64,000 nt of DNA from Metaphire vulgaris (lineage: Eukaryota > Annelida > Clitellata > Crassiclitellata > Megascolecidae). The notes beneath the pieces are model-generated. The model searched no databases. It saw nothing but the letters and a program-made list of their open reading frames with translations, and was not told the origin of the DNA. The position numbers and the translations under genes were made by a program. This document shows positions 17,667 through 30,199 of the stretch, in pieces. The stretch is from assembly GCA_018105865.1 (NCBI GenBank), contig CM030865.1, positions 4,068,193 through 4,132,192 of the forward strand. Direction: 5' to 3'. Every line of letters starts with the position of its first letter. The first letter of the stretch is position 1.

Positions 17667-17851
17667 CAGTGGCGGCTCTATGATTTGGCAAATGGGGGCG
17701 TTGGGGTGGTAACTTCTAATCATTGGGGGCCAACCCTTTGTTGTTTAATGTATGTAGCATCAAGTATAGGATCCCAACTGGGGGCCACTGGGGGGCCAGG
17801 CACTCAATAGTGGGGCACGGGCCCCCCCGTCCCCCGGTGGAGCCGCGACTG
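17667..17851. mobile_element. 185-bp element, CAGTGGCGGCTC family
   Basis: It has CAG...CTG ends with inverted repeats and a perfect 8-bp duplication GGCCTCAG (17659-17666 and 17852-17859). Unit 1 has this 8-mer once, near 15605. This copy shows that the family makes 8-bp target duplications, as hAT elements do. Confidence 0.9.
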
Positions 17852-17982
17852 GGCCTCAGAAATGAGGTAAGGGGTAACGGCTGGGTTGAGGCAACAAGGT
17901 AGTGGGGATAAAGAAAAGAGGCAGTCGAGAGTCGAAACAAAGACGTTGAAGGCGTTAGGAGAACTAGTCCTGTAGTGGTAGA

Positions 17983-20346
17983 TAGGGATGTAACTTTTTC
18001 GGAAAAGTAGAATGGCCGGAAATATTCCGGAAATTTCCGAAATTTCGGAATACTTCCGGAAAAGTTATAAAAGCCTTCAAAACTTCTCTTTTTAGAGGTA
18101 AACAGACAGCAGTGGACAAAATTAATTACCGCAGGTCCCACAGCTAAGAAAACGAAGTTTTATTATATATTTTTAGCACATAGGGGAAAATTGGTTGAAA
18201 ACGGGTTCTCCGATATTTTAACGAGATCCCGCCAATTTAAGTATTCTACTTGCTGCTCAGGGAACCAGCTTCACCTTATGAATATTCACGGTTTTGTCGC
18301 ATCGAGTGCTGGCGAGAGTGTGAGACTATGGGTAAATACCGTAAAATAAACAAGTGTTTAGTTTTGTTTTGTGACAATTCGTTAATTTTTCGCCGAACAT
18401 CGAGATTTATTATAGTTTTAACAAATCAGACAGCAAAACGGCGTCGCGTACTCTGGTAACTGGTTCTCTGCGACTTCCGACTCAGACATTATATAGCGCT
18501 ACCATACTGACAGTTGTTAACTTGTTAACAAATGCCCAACAAATGAATAGTTATAAATAGTAATAATGATAAAAAATAATAATAGATATCAGTAATAGTA
18601 ATCAATAGTAATAAATACTAATATCATCATCATCATCAGTGTTTCTGTCTCTCGACAGGTCCAGGTATCCAGTTTCTCCACTCCGATCGATTGCTTGCTT
18701 ATTCTTTGAGTTCCTGATATCCTTTATTCATCATCCACTCCAACATCATCTTTCTCGGTCTACCTCTCACTCTCTTTCCCTCCATTTTTCCTTCGATTAT
18801 TGTTCTTAGTAGAGAGTCATGCCGGAGGACATGTCCCATCAATTTCTCTGCCTTTTCCGGATTGTATCTATCAGGCTTCTTTCTTCCTCTATCTCCTTCA
18901 TGACTTCCTCGTTTGTTTTATGCTCTGTGTATTTTACTTTTAGCATTTTCCTCCAAATCCACATTTCAAAAGCCTCTAATCGTTTTATATCTTCCTTTCT
19001 CATTGTCCACGTCTCCGCCCCATACAACGCCACACTCCATATCAATGTTTTTACCAATCTCTTTTTTAGGTTTAGTTTTAGTTTACTTTGCATCAGCTCC
19101 TTTCTCTTGTAAAAAGCTTCCTTTGCTATTGCTATACGTCTTCTTATCTCTTTATTGCATCTAGCATCAGTTGTTATCAGACTTCCTAGATAGCTAAATT
19201 CCTTCACTTGCTCTATGATCTGTCCGTAAACCTTTATGTCTACTCTCATTCCTTCTTTTTTACTTATTACCATAACTTTAGTCTTTTTTGTATTGATTCT
19301 CATTCCATACTTTTCTGACACTTTTATCAGTTTATCCATTACTTCCTGAAGCCCTTTTTGATTGCTTGCTAGCATGGCTTGATCGTCTGCGAAGCGCAGC
19401 GCCTTTAGTAGTACTCCTCCGACTTTTACTCCTTTATCTGTATTCTCCATCGCCTCTTGTACTAATTCTTCGATGTATATTTTGATGGGGGATTGGAATG
19501 CAGTAGTGGGAAAAGGAAGAGAAGGAAGTGTGGTGGGAGAGTATGGGATGGGGGTTCGAAATGAAAGAGGAGAAAAACTAATTGAATTCTGCAAGTTAAG
19601 AAACATGATGATAGCAAACACTTGGTTTAAAAACGAAAAGAGAAGAATATATACATGGAAGATGCCGGGAGACATAGCAAGATACCAAATAGACTACATT
19701 ATGGTAAATGGAAGATATAGAAACTGTGTAAAAAATGCGGTTGGTATAGCCTCTCGTACGAAAGCTCGCCGCAGTACCTCCTCGTGGTACCCCCCGGAAA
19801 ACTGCCCAAGAGCAGGCTAAACTCTGCGGTGAGCGCTTAGACAGAGAGATGGTGTCTCCAGAAAAACACCGCAGGGAAGGAACTGGGAACCCACCCTGAC
19901 TAACATCCCTAGTGCAAATGTATCCAGTAAAAGAGAAATCAGCGAACGACATTAACGGAGCCACTGACTTAGTTGGTGGAGACGCGTCCGGCAGTGGGAG
20001 TAACAGGGCTTCCAAGGTCGTCAACAAGCGAAACCCCTGCGGAAAACAGAAAAAGCTAAAAATTGGAACGTGGAATATTAGAAGTATATTACGACCTGGG
20101 AAGCTAGCAAATATCATACAGGAAATGAGAAAGGCGCGATTGGACATATTGGGCTTGGCAGAGGTGAGATGGAAAGAAGGAGGCGAGTTCACCAGTAATA
20201 AATACTAATAATAAACAGTAATAATAATTATAATAAATAACATTAATAATCAACTTTTCCTTTCCGGAAAAGTACCTCAGAAATTTCCGGAAATTTCCGG
20301 AAATTTCCTCTGGAAATTTCCGGAATTTTCCTAACTCACATCCCTA
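17983..20346. mobile_element. 2.36-kb hAT-like element carrying RTE pieces
   Basis: Ends TAGGGATGTAAC and, inverted, TAGGGATGTGAG. A perfect 8-bp duplication GTGGTAGA (17975-17982, 20347-20354) flanks it, and unit 1 has the empty site near 15727. Both ends carry several GGAAATTTCC-like palindromes, probably subterminal transposase-binding repeats. No transposase is seen; the interior is mostly LINE-derived plus AT-rich filler (18100-18620). Confidence 0.85.
18620..20210. mobile_element. Rearranged RTE-type LINE pieces
   Basis: On the - strand, 18839 to about 19475 encodes the C-terminal half of an RTE-type reverse transcriptase (KALRFADDQAM, KTKVMVISKK, SVALYGAETWTMRKED) with a TCA tail at 18625. 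On the + strand, 19473-19740 encodes a later part of the endonuclease (GDWNAVVGKGREG, YQIDYIMVNGRY). On the + strand, 19741-20205 holds the 5' leader and endonuclease start (KIGTWNIRSI, LDILGLAEVRWKE). The order is scrambled relative to a normal element. Confidence 0.8.
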
Positions 20347-20404
20347 GTGGTAGAGTAGAAAAATTAGTTCAAGCTGTTCGTTAAGACACTCGAGTTATCG
20401 TTGC

Positions 20405-22627
20405 GAGTAGTTTGATAGACGTTCGAGGTAAGCAGTTGCAGCCAACTGCTGAAGAAGGTTATTACATGAACGATTCAAGTATACGTTTAAGACATTTTTA
20501 TAACGAAGCATACTTTCCGTTTATTGTCATTAATTACCATTAATAATCATCTCGCTTCTTTCTTCAAAGCCGCTTAATGAAAATATTATATTATACGGAC
20601 ACTACTATAGTACAAGTTTGAACTACATTTTATAATAAAATATGTCTTCTGTTTATCGTTGCTTATAATCACCGCAATTTCTCAAGTTTAGACCGAGTGA
20701 CCGACAGGAGTAATATAGAAAGGCCTTTGATATTCTCAATCGAATATCTTCTCCGACCAGCTTAGTCTTAACCCGCGGACCAGAGTATAAAATTTGTCCA
20801 TCGGCCATTCTGGGAACGACGAAGAGTGGATTTCTAATCGACCAAGAAATAGGGGGACGTTTCACTGAGGGCGCATCCCCCCCTAGCGTTTCAGTACGCC
20901 TATCATAATAGATTGATCAATATTTCGTCTATTGCCTATTGCTGATGGGAACTGTCACACATTAAAAACTGCAAATGTTGTAATAGATTTAATTAATTTG
21001 GATTTGCCATTTATATCCGTGATTAGGAGTTGAAATTATATAAGTTGGGAAATTGTCTGAACATCCAATCTCCTAACAAAGTGGTTGATTGGCTGAAACA
21101 TCTTTGGAGAGATTGGACCTAATTTGCTCTCAATATTTCAATTAGCTATAACATATTATAGTTAATATTTCTGTGGACGTTATATGCATTCATATTCTAT
21201 GCACTCGGGGACGTAGCGACGGGGGTGGGAGTATATCGGTTTATATACCCCCAAAATCAGGCTACCTTAAAATTGTTAATGTTCTTTTAAGATTTTCAAC
21301 GTTTTTCAAAGATGTAGACGCTATACCCCAGATCGCATTATACCCCCCCCCCAATCAAATTCCTTTCTACGCCTCTGTATACACTGTGACGCTATCTACG
21401 AGTATCTAAATTTAGCACTGTCCATTGCATCACAGCACATATAAGAAAAATAATAATACAATGGCCAGGTCTTTAATTTTGGCGTATATCGTTGACCTAG
21501 CCACGAGGAGATGGGGGCAGGGTCCTCTATTTGGAATGGATCGACCGTGAAATCTTTGCGCAAAATCATCGAGAGAACCCCCTATTACCCGAAACCTGTC
21601 TACGCCTCTGTTGCCGAATCATTTAGGATTCGGATGAATTTTGAACATTAAAAAAAACGGGAGCCGCCGTTGAGCGAAGTCCGCAGAGCGTTCTTTAGAC
21701 TCAAGTGCGTGCAACTATTTCAGACGACATCAAAAACCAATGCAACTGGGTCAAATGACTGCAGATGAAATATACAGTACATGAGAGTCGAAATTACCCA
21801 ACTGTGTGCGTCTATTCCATGCGCGGACCGAAGAACCAGGACTGAGAACACAGACGGAAAGCGGTTAGATGTTGAAGTAGAAATAATGTCGGTTGTCTCG
21901 TCTAATGTCGCCATATTGGCAGAGACGTCATTTCACCGTTTTTCAGGGGCAAAACACTTTCAGCCTGACAAGTTACAAGTTTGCAAAAAAGTTGACGACC
22001 TTTTTTTGCTTGTCAGTCATTTTCACACGGTTAGTTACTTCAGACTATTACTCGATATCAAGCACTCCTTTAGGGCATATAAAAAAACTAAACAAAATAA
22101 CACAAACCACAAACATTGGCGAAAAAATTTTTTCCTTAAAAATCAGGGAAGCAAATGCCCCCTGCCCCCCCGAAATGACGTCCCTGCATATTGGCCACGC
22201 CCGGGCGATCGGAGCGCTGTGTGCTTGGATCAATGACAAAATGTCGGCTACGTAGTAGGCTAAGCATAATGCAGAGACGGTCTGTCGTTTTACTATAGGT
22301 CTACATAAGTATGCCATTTGAGCGGTGATAGATAGGTAAGTTCAACGCTAAAGCAATTCATTTCACTGATTAGTTATTAGAGGATGTAGTTCTGCCAAAA
22401 AGCTATTTAAAACGAGAAAAATATATGGCATGTTCATTTATTCCTACGTCAAAAGTTTTGTTCTGCGGATATCTTTGAGTTAGTTTCTCAAGGTGCATCA
22501 CAACATATGCAATTAATTATCAGTACTACCATTATTATTGAGACAATTTACATAGCTCAGTGGCGCTTTAATAAGCATTACTTGAACTATAAATTAAAAG
22601 ACAGGTCACTTTCTCTCTCTTCATTTT
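20405..22627. other. No gene recognised; short-element debris
   Basis: AT-rich sequence. Remnants of the CAGTGGCGTAGC-type family sit at about 21206-21376 and 21495-21612 (ends like acgtagcg and ctacgcctctg). A C-rich element around 21890-22210 contains the gacctttttttgcttgtc motif at 21997-22014. Confidence 0.5.
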
Positions 22628-22985
22628 AAGTAAGTAAGACGAAATTTCTATAGCGCTGTCCGAAAGCTTGGAGCAGTGCACCAGCTTATTCGCGAGCGCC
22701 ATTTAAAGAAGACAAAGAAAGGTCGCTGCCTGTGGGCCAGTAGTCAGTGGATGGAGTAACTCTGAGAGAATAGGTGGACAGTTCAGATTAGCACGACAAC
22801 TGAGTTGACAGTTACCATGGCCACCATGCAGAGTCTGATTCTGCCGAAGAAGACGACCGCACTATAGCAAACTCCGACCATATTGGTTTCAGAGGAATAA
22901 AGACAATACACATAGAGGTGCGCTGTTTGCATCGCTGCAAACGGAAACAATAGGATGTTGGCAAAGAATAAACATCTTGAAAGCT
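22628..22985 (-). mobile_element. CR1-like LINE 3' end, minus strand
   Basis: Starts with taagtaagta and agcgctgtcc on the + strand, the complement of the common CR1-like 3' end. The following 300 bp match 32515-32800 upstream of gene C, for example caactgagttgacagttacc. Confidence 0.65.
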
Positions 22986-23312
22986 GAAATCACATTCTTT
23001 TCACAATATGCGCGCTCTCTGTCGAAAGAAAGGCAGATTCAGAAATCAATAGGTAAAGCTAAACGTGAAAGCATTAAGTGTTATGCCATTGGTATCCATG
23101 GCATCAGAATCTGTCGAAACTCGTTACCGTCATAAACTAAGTTTGTTACTTTAAAATCGAATAAGGCTGTGAGTTCAACATCCTAAATTGCTGTCATTGC
23201 ACTACAAGTTTTCAACAGAGCCGACATGACTAGCGTTTCATTCAAGCCTCCGTTTCAGTTTTTGTTGTGACAGTGGTTCATTTCCGAGTCGATTTCATGA
23301 AATGAATATGAA

Positions 23313-23525
23313 ATGATGTTTAGAAAAATCTCCTTGACTACTGTTCATGTCGCCCATGACAGACATTCAGCAGATGACTCTGGGCATATACAGCGCTGAT
23401 CAGTCGAACAGAAATTCCTGCTCAGAGCAGTCGCAGATTCCGATTTGACGAATATCAATTGCACCGGCAATCTAGCAGAACTTTCTCAGACGATCTCATA
23501 GTAAGAACACAGTTTCAAACGAATC
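23313..23525 (+). promoter_or_regulatory. Conserved proximal upstream region of gene B
   Basis: Related to the same stretch before genes A and C, though more diverged. A regulatory role is inferred only from this conservation. Confidence 0.4.
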
Positions 23526-24099
23526 ATGAAACTAATGAAAGAAATAACCTTATTTATGATTGTTTTGGTGAGCGGAGATACGAACACGATCATTCTGAGA
23601 AGCACATTTTACAACGCCGTCTACGGTGCGAATGGAAAAGGGTTGTGTGCTGTTGGTTGGAAGACTACGATGTATCCTGGCTGCGTCGTGAGAAACTCCG
23701 ATTGTGCCATGCGCTGCCTCGACTCTCCTCAATGCGTTGCCTTCAATGTCTACGATAACGCCACCTGTGAATTGTTAACGTGTCAATCACTCAGATTTCT
23801 TGCTGTCGACTCCTGCAAAGCCTTCTTGGTAAGTACGTAATTCGCAAAAGATGTAGCAACTACAGCGGCAGATAATGACAACTGGTTTAGAATTTATGGT
23901 GTATTAAAGAGCACTGTGCCGTTGAAGCCAATCTGACAGATGTTTCTGTTATTTTGCTGCCTTAATCCATATTGCGTTTCAAATAGTTGGGGATGATGAC
24001 TCTATGTCTTTCCAATTATTACAAATTAGATAAACAGTCCTTCAATAAATCGTTCGTTGATGAAGCGTCCTAGAATACTGTAGTTCTAATCACTTAGAC

Positions 24100-25880
24100 C
24101 AAATTCACACAACATGATAAATTGAATAGGACTATTATGAAAATGATAAAGAGCAAAGAGCAGAAAATCTTACCAGAGAAAGAAGAGATAAAAAAGAGAT
24201 GGACGGAATACTGCAAAGAACTCTGTAGCTCAAAAACAAGAGTGACAACGAACGAAGGAGAAGAGATCAAGAAGAAATTGAAAGACATTGCGCCACCGAG
24301 AGAGGACAACAAACTACCTCCACTCAGAGAAGAGGTGCACAGAGCATTATGGAAGCTAAAGAACAATAATAGCGCAGGAACAGATGGAATAGATGCTGAA
24401 GTCTTGAAAGCGGGCGGAGAACATCAGAAAGAAGAGCTATATCAGATCGTAAAGGAGATATGGGAAGAAGGGGGATGCCAGAAGAATGGACCAAATCAAT
24501 AATTGTAACAATAGCGAAGAAAGGAGATATAAAAATGCGGTAACTACAGGACAATATCTCTCATAAACCATATGACAAAAATACTACTAAATGTGATACT
24601 AGAACGACTACAGAACAGCTTAGAACCATACCTGGAAGAAGAGCAGGTAGGATTCCGAAAGGACAGAAGCACTACACAGAAAATTCTGATATTGAGACTC
24701 ATAGCGGAGAAAGCTTGGAGAAATAAGAAGCTAATAAACAAATGCCTCATAGACTTCAAGAAGGCTTTCGATACAGTAGAACACGAAATGATCTGGACAA
24801 CCCTGGACTCCTATGGAGTAGACAGCAAAGCCACAAGAATGCTACAAAACATGTATAAAACCGTAAAGGCAGCAGTAAGAGTAGGACAAGAACTAGGAGA
24901 ATGGTTCGAACAGAAAGAGGGAACAAAACAAGGAGACCCAGTCTCAACCATTAACTTCATTGCATATCTAGAAAGGGTAATGGATGCAGAAGAGAACAAG
25001 AGAAAACGAGTCAAGATCAACGGAGAGATGGCAAACAACCTGAGATTCGGAGACGACATAGACCTAGTAGAAGTAGAAATCAAAAGCTTACAAGAAAGCT
25101 TCAATAGTATGGTGTGGTGGAAGCTGCAGAGCTTTGGGATTGAGGGTAAACATAAAATACAAAAACAATGGTGTTTGGACAACAAGAGGCCACGGTAAAC
25201 ATAACAGTGAATGGAGATTTAAAAAAAATCGAACACGTAGCAGAATTCGAATACCTTGGAAGCCTGCTGACATGGGATAACGACTGCAGCCAGGAGATAA
25301 AAAGAAGAATAACAAGAGCAACAGGAGCAATGGCAGGGTTTTAAACAATATGGAAAAGCAAGGTCATGAGAGTCGAGACAAAACTGGAAATACTAAGAAC
25401 GTGCATCTTTAGTGTATTACTATACGCATCGGAAACCTGGACCATAAAGAAGAGGGACAAAGACCGACTACTAGCCTTTGAAATGAAATGCTATAGGAGA
25501 ATTTTGAACATCAGATGGCAACAGAAAATAAAGAACACAACGATACGAGAAAGAATTAAGAATAAAACAAACATTATGCAAATATTGATACGGAGAAAAA
25601 TGAACTTGTTTGGGCACATATGCAGGATGAAAGACATTAGACTGGTAACAAAGATCATGCTGGGAACAATGGATGGAGAAAATCGAAAAGGGAGACCGAG
25701 AAGAGAGTGATTGGACGATATAGAAGAATGGGGGAACGCGGAGCTGCACACACTGATCAGAGCGACGCAGGACCGAGAAAGATGGAGACAAATTGTGATT
25801 CAGGCTGTCGACACCTACGGGTACAGCACCCATGAATCTGGATGATGATGATGATGATGATGACGATGATGATGATTATG
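24100..25880 (+). mobile_element. RTE-type LINE in gene B intron 1
   Basis: Three + strand frames (24122-24502, 24572-25198, 25366-25710) cover the linker, reverse transcriptase and C-terminal region. Motifs include AGTDGIDAEVLKAGG, EEQVGFRKDRSTTQKI, FKKAFDTVEHEMIW, TKQGDPVS and YASETWTIKKRD. The active-site motif reads FGDD instead of the FADD seen in the copy at 9432-10735. Frameshifts separate the frames and the endonuclease is absent. The 3' tail is a GAT/TGA repeat at about 25838-25880. It is in the same orientation as gene B. Confidence 0.85.
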
Positions 25881-26017
25881 AAAATAGACCTATTTCTTTT
25901 TTAACAGGACACCGAATATGAGCAAAAACAACATCGTACACTGCCTGGCGGTGAGTGATGCATTCCTTTCTATTCAACCTTTGGATAACCACGCTAAGGT
26001 TGTTAATGATAGGATTG

Positions 26018-26098
26018 TTAACCCCATAACTGGGCAACTATTTGTAACTAAATGTAAAATGGGCGAGCATTACTCGGGGCACCCAGTGAAGGGGTTAA
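26018..26098. mobile_element. 80-bp element, TTAACCCCTTAACTGGG family
   Basis: Inverted ends ttaaccccataactggg and cccagtgaaggggttaa. Sister copies lie at 42728-42807 and 58082-58162. It is too small to code. Confidence 0.8.
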
Positions 26099-26458
26099 TT
26101 TGAAATTAGATGATACGGATTCGTCTAGAAGTTACTCACGGTTTGTGCAGAATGTTAAAAAACTTTCTTTAACGTTTACATCTTCAGAGGTGCTCATGCC
26201 ATCGGCTCGTGACTGTTCGGATCTAGCAAACAGCACGGACAGAAGCGGCTTGTACTGGATCAACATTGACTACGGTTCGGTTCAACTTAACCGCACGGTC
26301 TACTGTGATTTCAGTTACCCTGGACAGAGCTGGCTGGTCAGTACATGGATTCCAACGAGCCACTTCTAAGTTGTATTTAAATAACCACCATTAAGTATAA
26401 TTAATTACTGTAATTAACCGTATATTAATTGATTGTGGCATCATTAGCTAACATAATC

Positions 26459-26575
26459 ATTTCCTTCATCATCATCATTGTCATCATCATCATTGTCATC
26501 ATCATCATCGTCGTCGTCGTCGTCATTGTCATCATCATCATCGTCGTCGTCGTCGTCATCATCATCATTGCTCTC
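26459..26575. repeat. (TCA)n/(TCG)n microsatellite, gene B intron 3
   Basis: Trinucleotide runs with interruptions. Confidence 0.9.
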
Positions 26576-26604
26576 GTTCTCTGCCAGAGTTATAACAGTA
26601 GGAG

Positions 26605-26785
26605 TAATCAGGATTCGATTTGTGGTCTGGAGCAGTGGGGGGATATGTCGAGCTTGAGAGGGATGTAGTTGTTGGGGAAGTGTAGCAGTGGAGGGATGTA
26701 GTGGTGGGGAGATGTAGCAGTAGGGGGAGGCAGTTGGGCAGTGGGGGGAATCCCCCTTCCCTCCCTACAAATCGCGCCTTGGAAG
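26605..26785. mobile_element. G-rich short element, gene B intron 3
   Basis: The right end ccctacaaatcgcgcctt and the gtagcagtgg words match the outer element at 8152-8687 in the opposite orientation. Confidence 0.55.
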
Positions 26786-27195
26786 TAATAGGCCTAGTGC
26801 TCTGATCATGCTTAAAGATTTACTTTGTTTAGTCTGGTTGACACTCTTTCGTTTCAACGTTGAGGACTAAAATTTGCATTTTATGTTAGATCGTTTGAAT
26901 TGTGATTATGAAAGTCCGGATGATTGATTTCAGCTACGATTATAAACAATTATTGAGTAGATTTTGGTTTTATTTTAACTTCAACTATTGGTCGTAGCAT
27001 AACCGGAAAAATTTCGTGCTGATCGTCAATTCAGCTTCATCATTGTAGTCATCACAATCGTCGACATCCTCATTGAAATTCAATGTCATTTGCTGAAATT
27101 ATGAAAAGTTGCACTAGATTCAGCGCAGCATACATTTGGTATATGACAATTTCATTTCTTTCAATCACCCGCTTAGATTTTATTGTTTAAAATAG

Positions 27196-27327
<132 letters not shown>

Positions 27328-27667
27328 TAAATTCTGAACATCCCAGAGCAGTGCTTATACTGCAGTGTTTCACAATGTTTGCATATTATGTCATAACTAG
27401 GTGTTTACCCGTCAAAAATGACGGGGAAGAGTGGCTGGTTTACCACCCAATTTTGTGCAAATGCAATAGGATTTTGCGCAATTAATTTCCCTAACTCGCC
27501 GCCTTTTCCTTCAACCGAGTTAACGCCCATTCGCGTGAATTTTCTGAAACTTGATAGTCAACGTAACTGTAATGATTTGGCAGTGTCGAACGACATGCAG
27601 TGCTTGATTCTCTTGTTTGCAGTGCTGCTCCTCATTCTCACTTGATTGTCGGAAAGCTCGTGAACGC

Positions 27668-28165
27668 TGGACTTTTTTTGTTTTGCACGGACGGTTAGAA
27701 AGAGGAATAAAAAACCTAAACAATGGTGCAAACCTCATCTTCTTATCTCTTACATAGCCTGAGATATAGCAAATTCCAAAAAATGGAAACTTTCTCAGAA
27801 TTCAAAACTTTCGCGAAATTCACCGATAATACTTATGTTCAAACATTGGGGTCACCGGGTTAGAATTGATAGATCTTTGCCAAATATCAACCGATTTTCA
27901 AAATTTTTGGTTTATTTTGTTCCTCTGACATCCCTTTAGAACTTTGCCGCTGACTAAAGTGGGGTTACCACTGAAAATATTTTGCTAGGGGGCTATAAAA
28001 ATATTTTGAGGGAGAGGGTGATATTTTAGGCCGTAAAGTGGACTCTACCCCCAAATTTTTTGTTTTGCACGGACAGTTAGAAAGAGGAATAAACAATCTA
28101 AACAATGGTGCAAACCTCATCTTTTTAGCTCCCATATAGCCTTAGATATAGCAAATTTAAAACGT
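27668..28165. repeat. Direct repeats of about 110 bp, gene B intron 4
   Basis: 27668-27780 and 28062-28160 share ttttgttttgcacggac, gttagaaagaggaataaa and caatggtgcaaacctcatct. The sequence between includes a G-rich piece near 27960-28050. Origin unclear. Confidence 0.8.
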
Positions 28166-28289
28166 TACCGCTATCATTTCTGAAGAACGCTTTTCCAAAA
28201 ATTAAATCCCCTGTACGGTGACGGCGTCTGAAAATTTAATCCCCAATTGAGGGGTTAAATTTTAAAAAATAGGTATTGAGGCTAGGAAG

Positions 28290-28750
28290 GAATAAATATA
28301 TGTATAATAACGGAAGGCAGAGCATTGGGAGAGGGAAGGGAAGTTTGGGAGGAGGGAAGTGGGTTGTACGGGTTTTCGGAGCAGCGTTGTGTAGGTTTGG
28401 GAACGGGGTTTGTGGCCGTAGGTTTGGGAACGGGGTTTGGGGCCGGTGGGGTAGGGCGGAGCGGTGATGGGTTGAGGCCGGAGCGATTGGGAAAGGGATG
28501 GTGAGAGGGAATGGGGTGGAGAGGGGATGGGGAGAGGGAATGGGAACAGGGGTTTGGGCCTCTGAGGTAGGCCAGGACAGGTATGGGTTGGGGCCTGGGG
28601 TGATTGGGAAAGGGATGGGGAGATGGAATGGGGTTGGGAGAGGGAAGGGAACAGGGGTTTGGAGCCTGTGGGGTAGGGCGGAACAGGGCGGCTATGGGTT
28701 GGGGCCTGGGCGATTGGGAGAGGGATGGGATGATGAAGGGGAACGGGGGT
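28290..28750. repeat. G-rich minisatellite, gene B intron 4
   Basis: About four imperfect units of roughly 100 bp containing gggtagggcgga, gggttggggcc and gattgggaaagggatgg. The + strand is almost pure purine and T, with many GGG runs that could form G-quadruplexes. An open frame on the - strand (28282-28761) is rich in Pro and Ser and is a composition effect. Confidence 0.8.
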
Positions 28751-29149
28751 TTAAGCTGCAATTAAGATGCTTCATTAAACGCTCCGTTGATTATATTATA
28801 CAGTTTTGATTAAACAATATTTGGTTGTCAATGACAACAGCGTCTTGCAATATCTGCCGTGTTGCCGTCGGACGGACATCGAGAATTATATATATAGAAA
28901 ATAATTTCCCTCTATAACATTGATTCCAAACAGTTGAGCCCTCTTGCCCATTGAAGAAATCAACTACTTCCGTTTCACATCTACACTCTTTTTTATATGG
29001 CATTGAATTGTTTAGGCAACGACGATCTGTACGCCCTGACGAATACATTCAGACACAAACTGCGCGTTGAACTCGAGGATTTCGATGGACAGAAACGCTA
29101 TGCAGAGTATTCGTCCTTCAAAATAGCTTCATCGGCTGATAACTACACA

Positions 29150-29681
29150 TAGTTCAGTGGCTAAAGTCCATAAAAACCAAGAATCGTTCACTTCTGGATA
29201 AAAGCATGCCACTTGGCACAGTGATAGGGTACATGGCCCTGAACAATTTCCCCAAAGGATGCAAAAGTTTTTGTTATCCTTTACCATGCAATTTGGCACC
29301 ATAAATTTTCATGATAATTTGTAAGAAATTCAGCTTAAGAGCTGCAGTACGTGGACAAAAGACAATCAATACAGTGTCAAATAAACAATACTAAGTAATA
29401 ATTATGCTTATAGACAGGTACGTCATTTGGAGGGGCAGGGGGCCGCCCCCCCCCCCCGATTTTTTGAGAAAATTTTTTTCGCAAATGTTTGTGGTATTTA
29501 GTTTTTAAATGTAAATTGGCTGGCTAAATAGGTAAAAAGACTGAAAGCAAAAAAAGGTCATTAACCCCTAAAGGAGGACTTGATGTCGAGTAATCTGAAG
29601 TAACTAATCACACAAAATGCCTGACAAGCTAAAAAAAAGGCCGTCTTCTTTTTCGCAAAATTGTCAGATCGAAAATTGACA
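29150..29681. mobile_element. 532-bp insertion within exon 5 of gene B
   Basis: Bounded by ACA at 29147-29149 and 29679-29681. It contains a C-run (29446-29457) and a gacaagc...aaaaggccgtc motif (about 29619-29645), both common in the short elements of this window. No inverted ends are obvious, so its class is undetermined. Confidence 0.75.
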
Positions 29682-30199
29682 TTGACCGTATCTGGATACA
29701 GCGGAAATGCAGGTAAAGTTCTCAGACTTTAAGAGTAATATAATCTTTAATGTCTACCTTTTCATCAACCTTTATGCTCTTTAACACTGTCTGTAGAGTG
29801 TAGATCATTTCTTTCTCGGAAACTTAACTATGACTTTTCTGTTAACCGCACAATGTGCCTTATTGCGAACAAGCTCGGAATATCATTGATTAAGAAGTGA
29901 ATAATAGCCTGCTTGTAGAATTAAGATTTGTATTATCATATACAGGGAACAGTCTTTCGTATCATAACGGATCTCAGTTCAGCACAGTGGATGCCGATCA
30001 CGACATTAACTTGTCCAATGGCAGCTGCGCTCAGAGATATCATGGAGCATGGTGGTATAGCAGCTGTCTCGAATCAAATCTCAACGGTCTTTATCTGCGT
30101 GGAAATCATTCGTCACAAGCAGATGGCGTTGAATGGAAAGCATTTCGAGGACTCCACCATTCAATGAAGTTCACAGAGATGAAATTCGCTCGTGTGTAG

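Larger units (their letters stand above)
16206..20404 (+). repeat. Tandem segmental duplication, unit 2
   Basis: Matches unit 1 (10883-15779) along about 1.63 kb once a 185-bp element (17667-17851) and a 2364-bp element (17983-20346) are removed. Unit 1 shows the unoccupied sites for both. Confidence 0.9.

Noticed and set aside
28282..28761. Proline-rich protein on the - strand
   Set aside because: The frame comes from a G-rich minisatellite and lacks a domain or supporting splice sites.
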